Assembly: GCF_030269325.1 (NCBI RefSeq)
Contig: NZ_BSTD01000001.1
Location: 636,681-700,680, forward strand
Source of the DNA: Amycolatopsis sp. NBRC 101858
GTDB lineage: Bacteria; Actinomycetota; Actinomycetes; Mycobacteriales; Pseudonocardiaceae
Direction: 5' to 3'
Length of the DNA stretch: 64,000 nt
The translations under genes were made by a program, and so were the position numbers. A model generated the notes under the pieces. It was not told where the DNA came from. It did not search any database and saw only the letters and a program-made list of their open reading frames with translations. Below, piece after piece: positions 35,180 to 43,665 of this stretch; position 1 is the first letter of the stretch; each line of letters starts with the position of its first letter.

Positions 35180-36394
35180 GTGACGACGCGCGCGACCCCC
35201 CGGCTCCGGGCCGTCCTGGCCAACCGGGAGTTCCGCGCGCTGTGGTTCGCCGAAACGCAGTCGATGCTCGGCGACCAGCTGACCATCGTCGCGCTGGCCA
35301 TCCTGATCTTCGACCGGACCGGCTCGCCGCTGCTCTCGGCGGTCGTCTACTCGCTGACGTTCCTGCCCGCGCTCGCCGGCGGACTCGGGTTGTCCCAGCT
35401 CGCGGACCGGTTCCCGCGCCGCGCGGTGCTGGTGGCGGGCTCCCTGGCGCAGGCCGTGCTGATCGGCCTGATGGCCGTGCCCGGGATGCCGATGGGCTGG
35501 CTGTTCGTCCTCTTCGTCTTCGCCCGGCTGGCGAACGCGCCGGGCAACGCGGCGCAGAACGCGCTCGGCCGGGAGATCTTCACCGACGACGACGTCTACC
35601 TGCAGAGCCAGGACCTGCGCGGGATCACGAACAACACGGCGATGCTGGCCGGCCTCGCCGCCGGCGGCCTGCTGGTCACCGGGATCGGCACGTCGTGGGC
35701 ACTGGCGATCGACGCGGTCACGTTCCTCGTCGCCGCCCTCGCCGTGCGGCTGGCGGTGCTGCGGCGACCGGCCGCGGGTGACGGCGGCGCCCCCTGGTTC
35801 GGCGCCGTCCGGCAGGTTTTCGGCGACGAACGGCTCCGCGTGCTGCTCTACCTGTCGTGGCTGGTCGGCCTCGCGGTGATCCCGGAGGGTCTCGCCGCGC
35901 CGCTCGCCGCACAGCTGGGCGCCGGCGAGGCGGCGGTGGGCTGGCTGCTGGCGGCCGATCCGCTGGGCTTCGTCGTCGGGACGTTCCTGCTTTCGCGGTT
36001 CGTCTCGACGGAGCACCGGCGCCGGCTGCTGGGGGTGCTGGCCGCGCTGCCGCTGGCCGCGCTCGCGGCGTTCGCGCTGCAGCCGAACCTGGCGTTCGCG
36101 CTGATCCTGCTCGCGCTGGCCGGCGCGACGGGTGCGTACGTCATCACGGTCTCGGCCACGTTCATCACGTGGGTGCCCAACGACATCCGGGGCAGCGCCG
36201 GCGGGCTCTACCGGACCGGGCTGCGGGTGGCCCAGGGCGTGGGCGTCGGCATCGGCGGGCTGGTGGCCCAGTGGGCCGGATCCGCGAACACGACGATCGC
36301 GCTCGCGGGGGCGGTGGGGCTGCTGCTGGCCGTCCCGGTCGCGCTGTCGTGGCGCCGGGTCGGCGGGGTGGAACCGGAGTCACCGCCGTCATGA
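35180..36394 (+). CDS. MFS transporter (DHA3-like)
   Basis: Membrane transporter of 404 residues with 12 hydrophobic segments. NREFRALWFAETQSMLGDQLTIVALAIL and LSQLADRFPRRAVLVAG (motif A) resemble macrolide/siderophore exporters of the DHA3 (MefA) group. I placed the start at GTG 35180, where the family alignment would begin; an ATG at 35135 with GAGG upstream would add 15 residues and cannot be ruled out. There is no adjacent regulator. Substrate unknown. Confidence 0.85.
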   Translation: MTTRATPRLRAVLANREFRALWFAETQSMLGDQLTIVALAILIFDRTGSPLLSAVVYSLTFLPALAGGLGLSQLADRFPRRAVLVAGSLAQAVLIGLMAVPGMPMGWLFVLFVFARLANAPGNAAQNALGREIFTDDDVYLQSQDLRGITNNTAMLAGLAAGGLLVTGIGTSWALAIDAVTFLVAALAVRLAVLRRPAAGDGGAPWFGAVRQVFGDERLRVLLYLSWLVGLAVIPEGLAAPLAAQLGAGEAAVGWLLAADPLGFVVGTFLLSRFVSTEHRRRLLGVLAALPLAALAAFALQPNLAFALILLALAGATGAYVITVSATFITWVPNDIRGSAGGLYRTGLRVAQGVGVGIGGLVAQWAGSANTTIALAGAVGLLLAVPVALSWRRVGGVEPESPPS

Positions 36395-36435
36395 GCGGGG
36401 AACGGGATCTCCCGGGCGGGACGGATCACCAGTCA

Positions 36436-36562
36436 CGGTTGGCCATCGGGTGCCACCTCTCCGTGCGGGCAAGATCATGAATAGCATTCGCGGACGTCGT
36501 GGGCGACAATTCGCGGGTGGTTCAGAAGTCGCGGTTGCTCATGGGGGCCACCTCCGTGCGGG
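36436..36562. repeat. Two imperfect direct repeats upstream of the GGDEF gene
   Basis: Copies at 36436-36469 and 36532-36562 share CGGTTG, CAT, GGG, GCCACCTC and CGTGCGGG in the same order, 96 bp apart, with a 2-base gap and a few changes. They fall in the 332-bp leader between the MFS and GGDEF genes, which otherwise holds no gene. Two GGTACC palindromes follow at about 36640 and 36675. A duplicated protein-binding or folding element is possible. Confidence 0.6.
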
Positions 36563-36726
36563 GAGAGTCTTGCAGAACCTTTTGCGCCGTGTTCCCGGCA
36601 GTTCCTCCGGGGACTCGGCAGGTCTGTTGCTGTGGGATGGTACCCGGCCGGGGAATGCGTGAACACTCTGCCAGGTACCGATGAGATTACTCAAGGCAGC
36701 AAGCGGGCCGGAAAGGAGGTGACCAA

Positions 36727-38169
36727 TTGCATCCAGGACCCGACGGCGACCCGGACGAGCCGGCCCCGGCGCAGGCGCACCCCGGCGAGACCGTCGCCCC
36801 CGGCGCGGCGGAACCGGGTGTGACCACGGACGGGCCGGCGACCACGACCGGTGGTCCACTCGCGACCGCCCGCAGCGGTCACCCGTACCGGCCGCGCAAC
36901 TGGGCCCTGTGGCGGCGCCGGCCGGTGCAGGTCGCGTTCATGCTCGCGGCCGAAGCCGTCGCGGTCGCGATTCTCGCCGTCGCTTTCGCGCGCTCGCCGA
37001 TTCCGTCCGGAAACGACTGGATCAATTTCGCGATTCTGGCGGCGGGTGCCACGGTGCACATTCAGCTGACGCAGCGCCAGGAAGAACGGCGGCGCAACCG
37101 GACGAAAACGGTGCTGATCGACCTCACCGCCGTCTGGACGTTTTCCGCCGCGATGATCCTGCCGGTTCCGCTCATTCTGTTCGTCATCGCGGTGATCCGG
37201 GCGCAGCACTGGTTCATCGCCCGGCGCCCGGCCCACAACTTCGTTTTTTCGTCGATCACGCACGGCCTCGCGGGCACGCTCGCGCACGTCACGTACACGT
37301 CGCTCGGGCCGCACCTGCTGGGCCCGCCGGACTGGAGCGGCTTCCTCCGCGAGTTCGGGACGATCGTGCTCACCGGGGCCATCTACGAGGCGATCCAGAT
37401 CGCGTACGTGGGCGGGGTCCTGCTGCTCGGATCCCCCGCCGGGCGCACGGTTCGTAACGTCCTCGGCAGCCCCGCCGACAACACGCTCGAAGCGATCACC
37501 ATCGGCCTGGGCGCGGTGACCGCGATCCTGCTCGCCGCCGTGCCGCCGATGGTGGCGGTGATGGCCGTGGTCACCGTGGTCTTCAATCGCCTCGCGGAAC
37601 TCGAGCAGCTCCAGAACGACGTCCGGACGGACCCGAAAACCGGGATTCTCAACATGCGCGGCTGGTCGGAGTCGGCCGAGCGAGCGCTGGAACGGACCGC
37701 CCGATCGGGTGATCAACTGGCGCTGCTGATGGTCGATCTCGATCACTTCAAGTGGATTAACGACACCTATGGTCATCCGGCGGGCGACGACGTGCTCCGG
37801 ACGGTTGCGCAAACCCTCGACGAAGTGACTCGGCCGAGCGACTTGGTCGGCCGTTTCGGCGGCGAGGAATTCCTCATTCTGCTCCCGGACATCGACGAAG
37901 AGTCGACGTGGGACGCGGCCGAGCGCATCCGCGTGGCGATCGCCAAGCTGCACATAGTGACAACGGACAAACGCGGCGACCCGGCCACGATCGCCGACCG
38001 GACCACGTCGATCGGAGTAGCCCGCCACCCCCGCCACGGCGACACGCTGGAGAGACTGCTGCAGTCAGCGGACGCGGCGGTGTACTTGGCCAAGGAGAAC
38101 GGCCGCGACCAGGTGTGTTTCGCCCCGGACACCCCGGACGGAGGTCTCCCGGTACCGGCGGCTTCGTGA
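36727..38169 (+). CDS. Membrane diguanylate cyclase (GGDEF domain)
   Basis: Enzyme of 480 residues joining two GTP to cyclic di-GMP. A Pro/Ala/Thr-rich head of about 60 residues is followed by six to seven membrane segments (about 68-300) and the GGDEF domain (about 305-465). LDHFKWINDTYGHPAGDDVL, the active loop RFGGEEF near 378, and RPSD five residues before it, which fits the RxxD inhibitory site, indicate an active, product-inhibited cyclase. There is no EAL domain. The start is the TTG at 36727, preceded by AAGGAGGTGA, a full match to the ribosome anti-site. The membrane part is a possible MASE-like sensor. Confidence 0.93.
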   Translation: MHPGPDGDPDEPAPAQAHPGETVAPGAAEPGVTTDGPATTTGGPLATARSGHPYRPRNWALWRRRPVQVAFMLAAEAVAVAILAVAFARSPIPSGNDWINFAILAAGATVHIQLTQRQEERRRNRTKTVLIDLTAVWTFSAAMILPVPLILFVIAVIRAQHWFIARRPAHNFVFSSITHGLAGTLAHVTYTSLGPHLLGPPDWSGFLREFGTIVLTGAIYEAIQIAYVGGVLLLGSPAGRTVRNVLGSPADNTLEAITIGLGAVTAILLAAVPPMVAVMAVVTVVFNRLAELEQLQNDVRTDPKTGILNMRGWSESAERALERTARSGDQLALLMVDLDHFKWINDTYGHPAGDDVLRTVAQTLDEVTRPSDLVGRFGGEEFLILLPDIDEESTWDAAERIRVAIAKLHIVTTDKRGDPATIADRTTSIGVARHPRHGDTLERLLQSADAAVYLAKENGRDQVCFAPDTPDGGLPVPAAS

Positions 38170-38367
38170 GGTGACGCCGGTGTGCGGTAGGGAGCGGGGT
38201 TCCGGCTGGGCGCGCCTCCGGCTGAGGATGGCCGGCCCGCTCACCGTCGGTGAGCTCTCTCGGCCGCGCGCGTCGGCCGGCCCGTTCACCCCGGCCGCGT
38301 GCGCCCGGCGGAACCGCGAGGGCCGATCGCCCCGGCCGCCCACTCGGCCAACTCACCCGGGTCGCCC

Positions 38368-38453
38368 CGGTCAGCCAGATCGGCGCGGCCGGACCGGCTG
38401 CCTGGTCGGCCGGTCAGCCAGATCGGCGCGGCCGGGCCGGCTGCCTGGTCGGC
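38368..38453. repeat. Two copies of a 43-bp tandem repeat
   Basis: The 43-bp unit beginning CGGTCAGCCAG occurs at 38368 and 38411 with one visible difference (GGACCGG versus GGGCCGG). A related GCGGAACCGCGAG string occurs on both sides. It fills the gap between the convergent GGDEF gene and the unknown gene ending at 38479, where no coding is seen. Confidence 0.85.
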
Positions 38454-38478
38454 CGGCGGAAGGAACCGCGAGGCCCGG

Positions 38479-39381
38479 TCATCCCCCCAACCGGACCGTG
38501 AGCTCCAGCTTCACCAGCACCTCCGCAGAAGTCCCTGCCGCCGCCGGGGCGAGGCTCAGACGCTCGCCGCGGTACCCCGCCGACTCCAGTCTCAGCACCC
38601 TCGCCCCCGGTGCCGGGCGGGGGTGGCACCAATGGCGGACCATCCCCGTGCCGTCCGGGTCCTTGCCCACGATGAGGTACTCGTGGCCGAGGTCGTCGGA
38701 GACCCGGCCGAGGCCGTTCCACCACAGCGCCTGCACGGCCAGGCTGCCGCCGTCGCGGACCAGCTCCACCGGTGGATCCGCGCGGATGCCGACCCGGAAG
38801 CCCCGCTCGCCGACGCGCACCGAGCGGACGTCGAGGAAACCGCTGCCTGCCGGGCTCCGCCGGGGCAGTACCTCGCGGCCGCCCTCGCCGGGCTCCGGTC
38901 GCGGCAGCAACGCCGCTACCGCCAGCTCCGCCGCCCGGCGACCGTCTTCGCCGTCCGGGGCCGGCGGGACCCCGCGCAGCTCGGCCGCGAGCAGCCGGGC
39001 CCCCACGGCCTCGGCCCAGCCCAGCGCCGCCGCCAGCAGGCCCGGCTCCGCTCTCAGCCTGCCGAGCAGCGCGCCGCGCCGCCGTCCGCTGAACCGGGCC
39101 GCCCGGACCAGCCGGGCCGCCTCCGGACCTCGGACCTCCGGGCCGAACACCCCCGTCATCGCCCGGTCGAGCGCCCGCAGCTGCGCGGCCAGCACCACCC
39201 GCACGACCGCCGCGGGACAACGCACGGCCAGCTCCGCGGGCGAGCACTCGCGCAACGCCCGGGCGAGCACCGCCAGCTCGGGCGGGACCGGACGCAACGC
39301 CGCGCCCGGCGCCAGCCGCCGCAACGCGCACACCGTGTTTTCCACGGGCGCTGAACGCCCGCGGGGATCCGTCGAGCCCAC
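38479..39381 (-). CDS. Hypothetical two-part protein
   Basis: Cytoplasmic protein of 300 residues that I do not recognise. The first half (about 15-170) is Ala/Arg/Leu-rich and helical (LARALRECSPAELAVRC, VVRVVLAAQLRALDRAM). The second half looks like a compact beta domain (VRVGERGFRVGIRADPPVELV, ALWWNGLGRVSDDLGHEYLIVG, HWCHPRPAP, RLESAGYRGERLSL). GTG 39381 is preceded by GGAGG at seven bases, which supports the start; an open frame continues upstream without such a site. It diverges from the phospholipase fusion and converges with the GGDEF gene. Confidence 0.7.
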   Translation of the reverse strand: MGSTDPRGRSAPVENTVCALRRLAPGAALRPVPPELAVLARALRECSPAELAVRCPAAVVRVVLAAQLRALDRAMTGVFGPEVRGPEAARLVRAARFSGRRRGALLGRLRAEPGLLAAALGWAEAVGARLLAAELRGVPPAPDGEDGRRAAELAVAALLPRPEPGEGGREVLPRRSPAGSGFLDVRSVRVGERGFRVGIRADPPVELVRDGGSLAVQALWWNGLGRVSDDLGHEYLIVGKDPDGTGMVRHWCHPRPAPGARVLRLESAGYRGERLSLAPAAAGTSAEVLVKLELTVRLGG

Positions 39382-39541
39382 TGCACGCCCTCCTGCCGCA
39401 CCCCCGCAAGCCGATTCTCGCCGCCGAACGCCCGTCGCGGAACGTAAGAAAGGGCAGCCCCGCGCGCCACCCGATCGGGCAGCGGGATCCCGGGGGTTAG
39501 CCCCGTGTCGCCGCCGCGGCGGGGCTGGCACCCTTGAGTCC

Positions 39542-41695
39542 ATGCCAGCCCCGACCGAGCCGTCTCGTGTCCGCCGACCCTGGTCGACGTCCGGCTGGCT
39601 GCTGCTGGTCCTGCTCGTCGTGTTCGCCTTCGGCCTGATCGCCTCGCGCCCGCCGTCCCCGCCGGACCAGGGCCCGCCCACCGGGGACGTGCTCGCCGCG
39701 CAGAACGCCATCGAGGCGCTGGTCCACCCCGGCCCGCACCCGGACGCGCTCGCGCGGCTGCCGAAGGACTTCACCGCGCTCAGCGGCGTCACCCCCGGCG
39801 CGATGCCGGCCCGCGACGGCACGGTCCGCGCCGTCCACGTCGACGGCGGCTGCTCGACGCCGTGGGGCGACGACAACACCAAGTGGGACTACGCCGTGCC
39901 GTGCAAGGCCCACGACCTCGGCTACGACCTGCTGCGCTACGCCGACCGCAAGGGCCACCCGCTCGGCCCGGAGGTCCGCGAAGCCCTCGACAACCAGCTC
40001 TCGTACGACATGCACCACGCCTGCGACCTCAACCCGATGGGCTCCGCGGGCACCTGCCGGGTCGTCGCGTCCTTCTACTCGGCCGGCCTGGTCGTCAACT
40101 CGTGGCACCAGCGCTGGGGCCCGCCGGTCGGCGACCCGATCGGCCCCATGGTCGCCGGCGTGCTCGTCATCGCCTGCCTGCTGGTGGTCCGGCTGCGCGG
40201 CTGGCTGCGCGCCCGCCGCGAGCCGCGGGTCCCGGCGCCGGTGACCGTCCCGGCGCCGGTGAGCCGGTGGGCGCTGCTCGGTGCCGGCGGGGTGGTGCTC
40301 CTGCTCGTCGGCGAGTCGGTGACGGCGCTCGCGCACTGGGCCGGGGCACCCGAGACGTCGCTCTGGCCGCTGACCTGGCTCGCCCAGCTCGCCCCGCTGA
40401 TCTTCTTCGCCGGCGGCCACGCCAACGCGGCCGGCTGGCGCACCGAACAGGACCACGGCGGCGGGTACCGCCACTACCTGGCCGAACGCGCCAGCCCGCT
40501 GTTGCGCCCGGCGCTGATCTTCGCCGTCGTCGCCCTCCTGACGCCGCTCGCGCTCGAGCTCCTCGGCATCCCGGCCGGGACGAACGCGACGGTCATGCGG
40601 ATCGCCCTGCACCCGCTGTGGCTGCTCGGCGTCTACCTGCTGACGATCGTCTGCGCGCCCCCGCTGCTGGCCCTGCACCGGCGCGCCCCGGTGAGCGCGG
40701 CGGCCGGGCTGCTGGCGCTGGTCGTCACCGGCGAAGCCGCCGCCGACCTGACCGGCTCGCCGCTGCCCCGCTTCGCCGCGACGTTCGCCCTCGCGCTCCT
40801 CGCCCAGCAGCTCGCCTTCGCGCACGCTGACGGCGTACGCCCGTCACGACGGCTGCTCGCCGCGGCCGCCGCGACCGGTGTCGCGGGCCTCGCCGTGGTG
40901 AGCGTCCTGCGGGACGGGCCGCCCGTCCTGCTCGGCAGCCCGGGCGCCCCGGCCGCGTTCTCGGCCCCGCCGTGGGGCGTGCTGCTGCTCGGCCTGGTCC
41001 AGCTCGGCGTGCTCGGGCTCCTGGCCGGGCCGCTCGGCAGGCTCGGCGACCGGCCGCGCGTCGCCGCCGCGTGCCGGTTCGTCGTGCGCGCGCCGATGAG
41101 CCTCTACCTGGCATTCCTCGCCGCGATGCTGCTGCTCGTCGCCGTCGTCTACCTCCCCGGCCGGATCGCCGACGGGCTCAGCTGGCTGATCCGGCCGCGC
41201 ACGCTGGTCGCGGTCGGGCTGCTCGCGGTGCCCGCGACGCTCGTGTTCTGGTGGTTCGAACGGCACGGCCACCACGGGCGGCGGCCCCGCGCGGCCGAGC
41301 TGCCCGGCCGCCGGACGGTGCTGCTCACCAGGGCCGCGGCCGGGTTCGGCATCGGCTACGCGACGCTCGGCGTGTTCGGCTTCGCGCTGACCCGCTTCGG
41401 CGGGGTGGCCGCCGACGCCGACCTGCTGGGCCTGCGGCTCGACCCGATCCAGAGCCTGGTGCACCTGCTGCTCGGGGTGTTCCTGCTGCACACGATCCGG
41501 CTCGGGGCGGGCGCGGCGACCGGCACCTGGCTCACCACGGCGCTGGCCTGCGCACCCTCGCTCCTGTTCGCCGACGGCGGCGGCACGTCGGAGCTCCTCG
41601 GCGTGACGCTCCACGCGGCGACGGCCGGGTTCGCCCTGCTCGCGACGGCGGGCACCCTGCTGCCGGCCCGCAGGCCGGCGAACGCGACGTCCTGA
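39542..41695 (+). CDS. Phospholipase A2 fused to an acyltransferase-3-like membrane protein
   Basis: Protein of 717 residues in three parts. After an N-terminal membrane segment (about 17-37) comes a prokaryotic phospholipase A2 domain (about 50-200) with the calcium-loop region GGCSTPWGDDNTKWDY and the catalytic His-Asp in PCKAHDLGYDLLR. Then follow about ten membrane segments (about 205-590) resembling the acyltransferase-3 family: FFAGGHANAAGWR, RPALIFAVVALL, LHPLWLLGVYLL, APPLLALHRR and APMSLYLAF keep the family order. The last 110 residues (LDPIQSLVHLLLGVF) resemble DUF4383. The role is inferred: release and re-use of lipid acyl chains at the membrane. No operon partner. Confidence 0.82.
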   Translation: MPAPTEPSRVRRPWSTSGWLLLVLLVVFAFGLIASRPPSPPDQGPPTGDVLAAQNAIEALVHPGPHPDALARLPKDFTALSGVTPGAMPARDGTVRAVHVDGGCSTPWGDDNTKWDYAVPCKAHDLGYDLLRYADRKGHPLGPEVREALDNQLSYDMHHACDLNPMGSAGTCRVVASFYSAGLVVNSWHQRWGPPVGDPIGPMVAGVLVIACLLVVRLRGWLRARREPRVPAPVTVPAPVSRWALLGAGGVVLLLVGESVTALAHWAGAPETSLWPLTWLAQLAPLIFFAGGHANAAGWRTEQDHGGGYRHYLAERASPLLRPALIFAVVALLTPLALELLGIPAGTNATVMRIALHPLWLLGVYLLTIVCAPPLLALHRRAPVSAAAGLLALVVTGEAAADLTGSPLPRFAATFALALLAQQLAFAHADGVRPSRRLLAAAAATGVAGLAVVSVLRDGPPVLLGSPGAPAAFSAPPWGVLLLGLVQLGVLGLLAGPLGRLGDRPRVAAACRFVVRAPMSLYLAFLAAMLLLVAVVYLPGRIADGLSWLIRPRTLVAVGLLAVPATLVFWWFERHGHHGRRPRAAELPGRRTVLLTRAAAGFGIGYATLGVFGFALTRFGGVAADADLLGLRLDPIQSLVHLLLGVFLLHTIRLGAGAATGTWLTTALACAPSLLFADGGGTSELLGVTLHAATAGFALLATAGTLLPARRPANATS

Positions 41696-41735
41696 CCAGG
41701 CGAAACCGGCGGACCTGCGGGAAACTGGGTGGTGC

Positions 41736-41763
41736 GTGACACATTCACAGGGGGATGTGTAAC
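41736..41763. promoter_or_regulatory. 28-bp inverted repeat upstream of the LCP gene
   Basis: GTGACACAT and ATGTGTAAC match as a 9-bp inverted repeat with one mismatch around a 10-nt centre. It lies 77 bp before the LCP start and 40 bp after the phospholipase fusion. An operator is likely, since the low GC would make a poor terminator. Confidence 0.45.
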
Positions 41764-41839
41764 GCTACGGCAACCCGGGGAAGGCACCATGCGTCCCATC
41801 CCCTGGAAGGACCGATCGAAGCAGTGAGGAGTCGCCCGC

Positions 41840-43495
41840 GTGGATCACCCGCCTCGGAACGGGCAAGGCGACCGCCGCCCCGCCCGGCCCCGGCAGGACG
41901 AGCCAGGCCGGCGCACCCCGCCACCGCGCCGCCCGGCGCCCCGCCGCGAGCCGGTGGACGCGCGCCGCACGGCACCGCCGGCCCGCCGTCCTCAGCCGCG
42001 CCCGGCCCCGCGGGCCCGCCGCAACTCCTTCCGCGGCGCGAAGATCGCGCTGGCCGTCGTGTCCCTGCTGGTGATGGGCCTGACCGGGTACGCGTGGGCC
42101 GCCATGCAGGGCCTGGTCAACGGGCTGAACTACGCGAACGTGATCAGTGACGGCGGCGGGGGCGACAAGCCCGCCGACGGCGCCCGCGACATCCTGCTCG
42201 TCGGCCTCGACAGCCGGACCGACGCCCAGGGCAACCCGCTCTCGCGCGAGGTGCTCGACGAGCTGCGTGCCGGCGACTCCGACGGCGAGCTCAACACCGA
42301 CTCGCTGATCTTCGTGCACATCCCGAACGACGGCAGCAAGGCCGTCGCGATGTCGCTGCCGCGCGACTCCTACGTCGACATCCCCGGCTACGGCAAGCAC
42401 AAGATCAACTCCGCCTACGCCCGCGCGATGCTGCAGGCCCGCAAGGACCTGCAGAAGCAGGGCGTCACCGACCCGAAGGAGCTCGACGTCAAGGCCAACC
42501 AGGCCGGGGCGAAGGAGCTCATCGAGACCATCGAGAAGCTCACCGGGTCCACCATCGACAACTACGCCGCGGTCAACCTGCTCGGCTTCAGCGACATCAC
42601 CAAGGCCATCGGCGGCGTCGACGTCTGCCTCAACAACAACGTCAAGGACCAGTACTCCGGCGCGAACTTCACCAAGGGGCAGCACACGATCTCCGGTGTC
42701 GAGGCGCTCGAGTTCGTCCGGCAGCGCCACGGCCTGCCCAACGGCGACCTCGACCGGGTCGTCCGCCAGCAGGTGTTCATGGCCGGCATGGCCCGCAAGG
42801 TGCTCTCGGCCGGCACGCTGACCAACCCCGGCAAGCTGTCCGACCTGATCGACGCCATCAAGAAGTCGGTCGTGCTCAACCAGAACTGGGACATCTTCGG
42901 GTTCGCCCAGCAGATGAAGGGCCTGACCGGCGGCCAGCTCCAGTTCCGCACCATCCCGGTGAAGAACGTCGAGTACAAGACCCCCGAAGACGGCGTCGCC
43001 ATCCAGGTCGACCCGGCCGAGGTCAAGCAGTTCGTCCAGAGCCTCGCCGGGCCGCAGCCGGGCCAGACGGCGCCGCCGGCCCAGCAGGCCGACCCGGCGA
43101 ACAAGGCGACCACGGTCGACGTCCGCAACGCCTCCGGCAAGACCGGCCTGGCCGCGAGCGTCGCCAAGACCCTCGAGGGCAAGGGCTTCACCTCCGGCGA
43201 CACGGCGAACGCGACCTCGCGCAAGACGACGGTCATCTGGGTCCCCAAGGGCGGCAAGGACAAGGGCCAGGCCGTCGCCGACGCGCTCGGCGGCTCGCCG
43301 ACGGTCCAGGAGGACAAGAGCGTCCAGGCGGGCCACGTGATGGTGTTCCTCGGCTCGGACTACCAGGGCACGAGCTCCGACGCGGGCGCCGGGTCCGGCG
43401 CGGCCGCGGGTTCGCCGTCGTCGGCGGCCGCCCCGCCGCCGGCCGCCGAAGAGGACAAGCCGATCACCGCCGAAGGCGTTCCCTGCGTCAACTGA
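41840..43495 (+). CDS. LytR-CpsA-Psr (LCP) cell-wall ligase
   Basis: Membrane protein of 551 residues that attaches wall polymers such as arabinogalactan or teichoic-type glycans to peptidoglycan. A 62-residue Pro/Arg-rich cytoplasmic tail precedes one membrane segment (about 66-90). The LCP domain (about 113-330) shows DILLVGLDSRTD, NTDSLIFVHIP, SLPRDSYVDIPGYG, KINSAY and VRQRHGLPNGDLDRVVRQQ, with the Arg and Asp that bind the polyprenyl phosphate. A LytR_C domain follows at about 410-505, then a disordered Ala/Ser tail. GTG start with GAGGAG upstream. Confidence 0.94.
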   Translation: MDHPPRNGQGDRRPARPRQDEPGRRTPPPRRPAPRREPVDARRTAPPARRPQPRPAPRARRNSFRGAKIALAVVSLLVMGLTGYAWAAMQGLVNGLNYANVISDGGGGDKPADGARDILLVGLDSRTDAQGNPLSREVLDELRAGDSDGELNTDSLIFVHIPNDGSKAVAMSLPRDSYVDIPGYGKHKINSAYARAMLQARKDLQKQGVTDPKELDVKANQAGAKELIETIEKLTGSTIDNYAAVNLLGFSDITKAIGGVDVCLNNNVKDQYSGANFTKGQHTISGVEALEFVRQRHGLPNGDLDRVVRQQVFMAGMARKVLSAGTLTNPGKLSDLIDAIKKSVVLNQNWDIFGFAQQMKGLTGGQLQFRTIPVKNVEYKTPEDGVAIQVDPAEVKQFVQSLAGPQPGQTAPPAQQADPANKATTVDVRNASGKTGLAASVAKTLEGKGFTSGDTANATSRKTTVIWVPKGGKDKGQAVADALGGSPTVQEDKSVQAGHVMVFLGSDYQGTSSDAGAGSGAAAGSPSSAAAPPPAAEEDKPITAEGVPCVN

Positions 43496-43535
43496 GCCGA
43501 CCGTCCATCAGGGACACTGAGACCGTTTTTGGTGC

Positions 43536-43555
43536 CTGCAAAGTGCAATTTGCAG
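43536..43555. promoter_or_regulatory. 20-bp perfect palindrome before the BldD-like gene
   Basis: CTGCAAA-N6-TTTGCAG has perfect 7-bp arms; its centre GTGCAA repeats half of the arm. It lies in the 170-bp gap before the HTH regulator and is AT-richer than its surroundings. It may be the binding site of that regulator or the terminator of the LCP gene. Confidence 0.5.
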
Positions 43556-43665
43556 ACGTGGTCACCTGCCGTTAACCCGTTCGGCCTAACTCGCGCAATC
43601 GGTATCAAAGACATGCCCGGAATCGCGTAAGGCCCGGGCTCCTGCGCACTTACATACAGGAGAGG

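Noticed and set aside
36395..36726. Cyclic di-GMP riboswitch in the leader of the GGDEF gene
   Set aside because: I could not find the conserved GEMM core or its paired helices; only the imperfect direct repeats stand out.
38171..39541. Reading frame that continues upstream of the phospholipase fusion for 450 codons
   Set aside because: It crosses the tandem repeats and lies antisense to the gene at 38479-39381; the motifs and signal-like helix begin only at ATG 39542.
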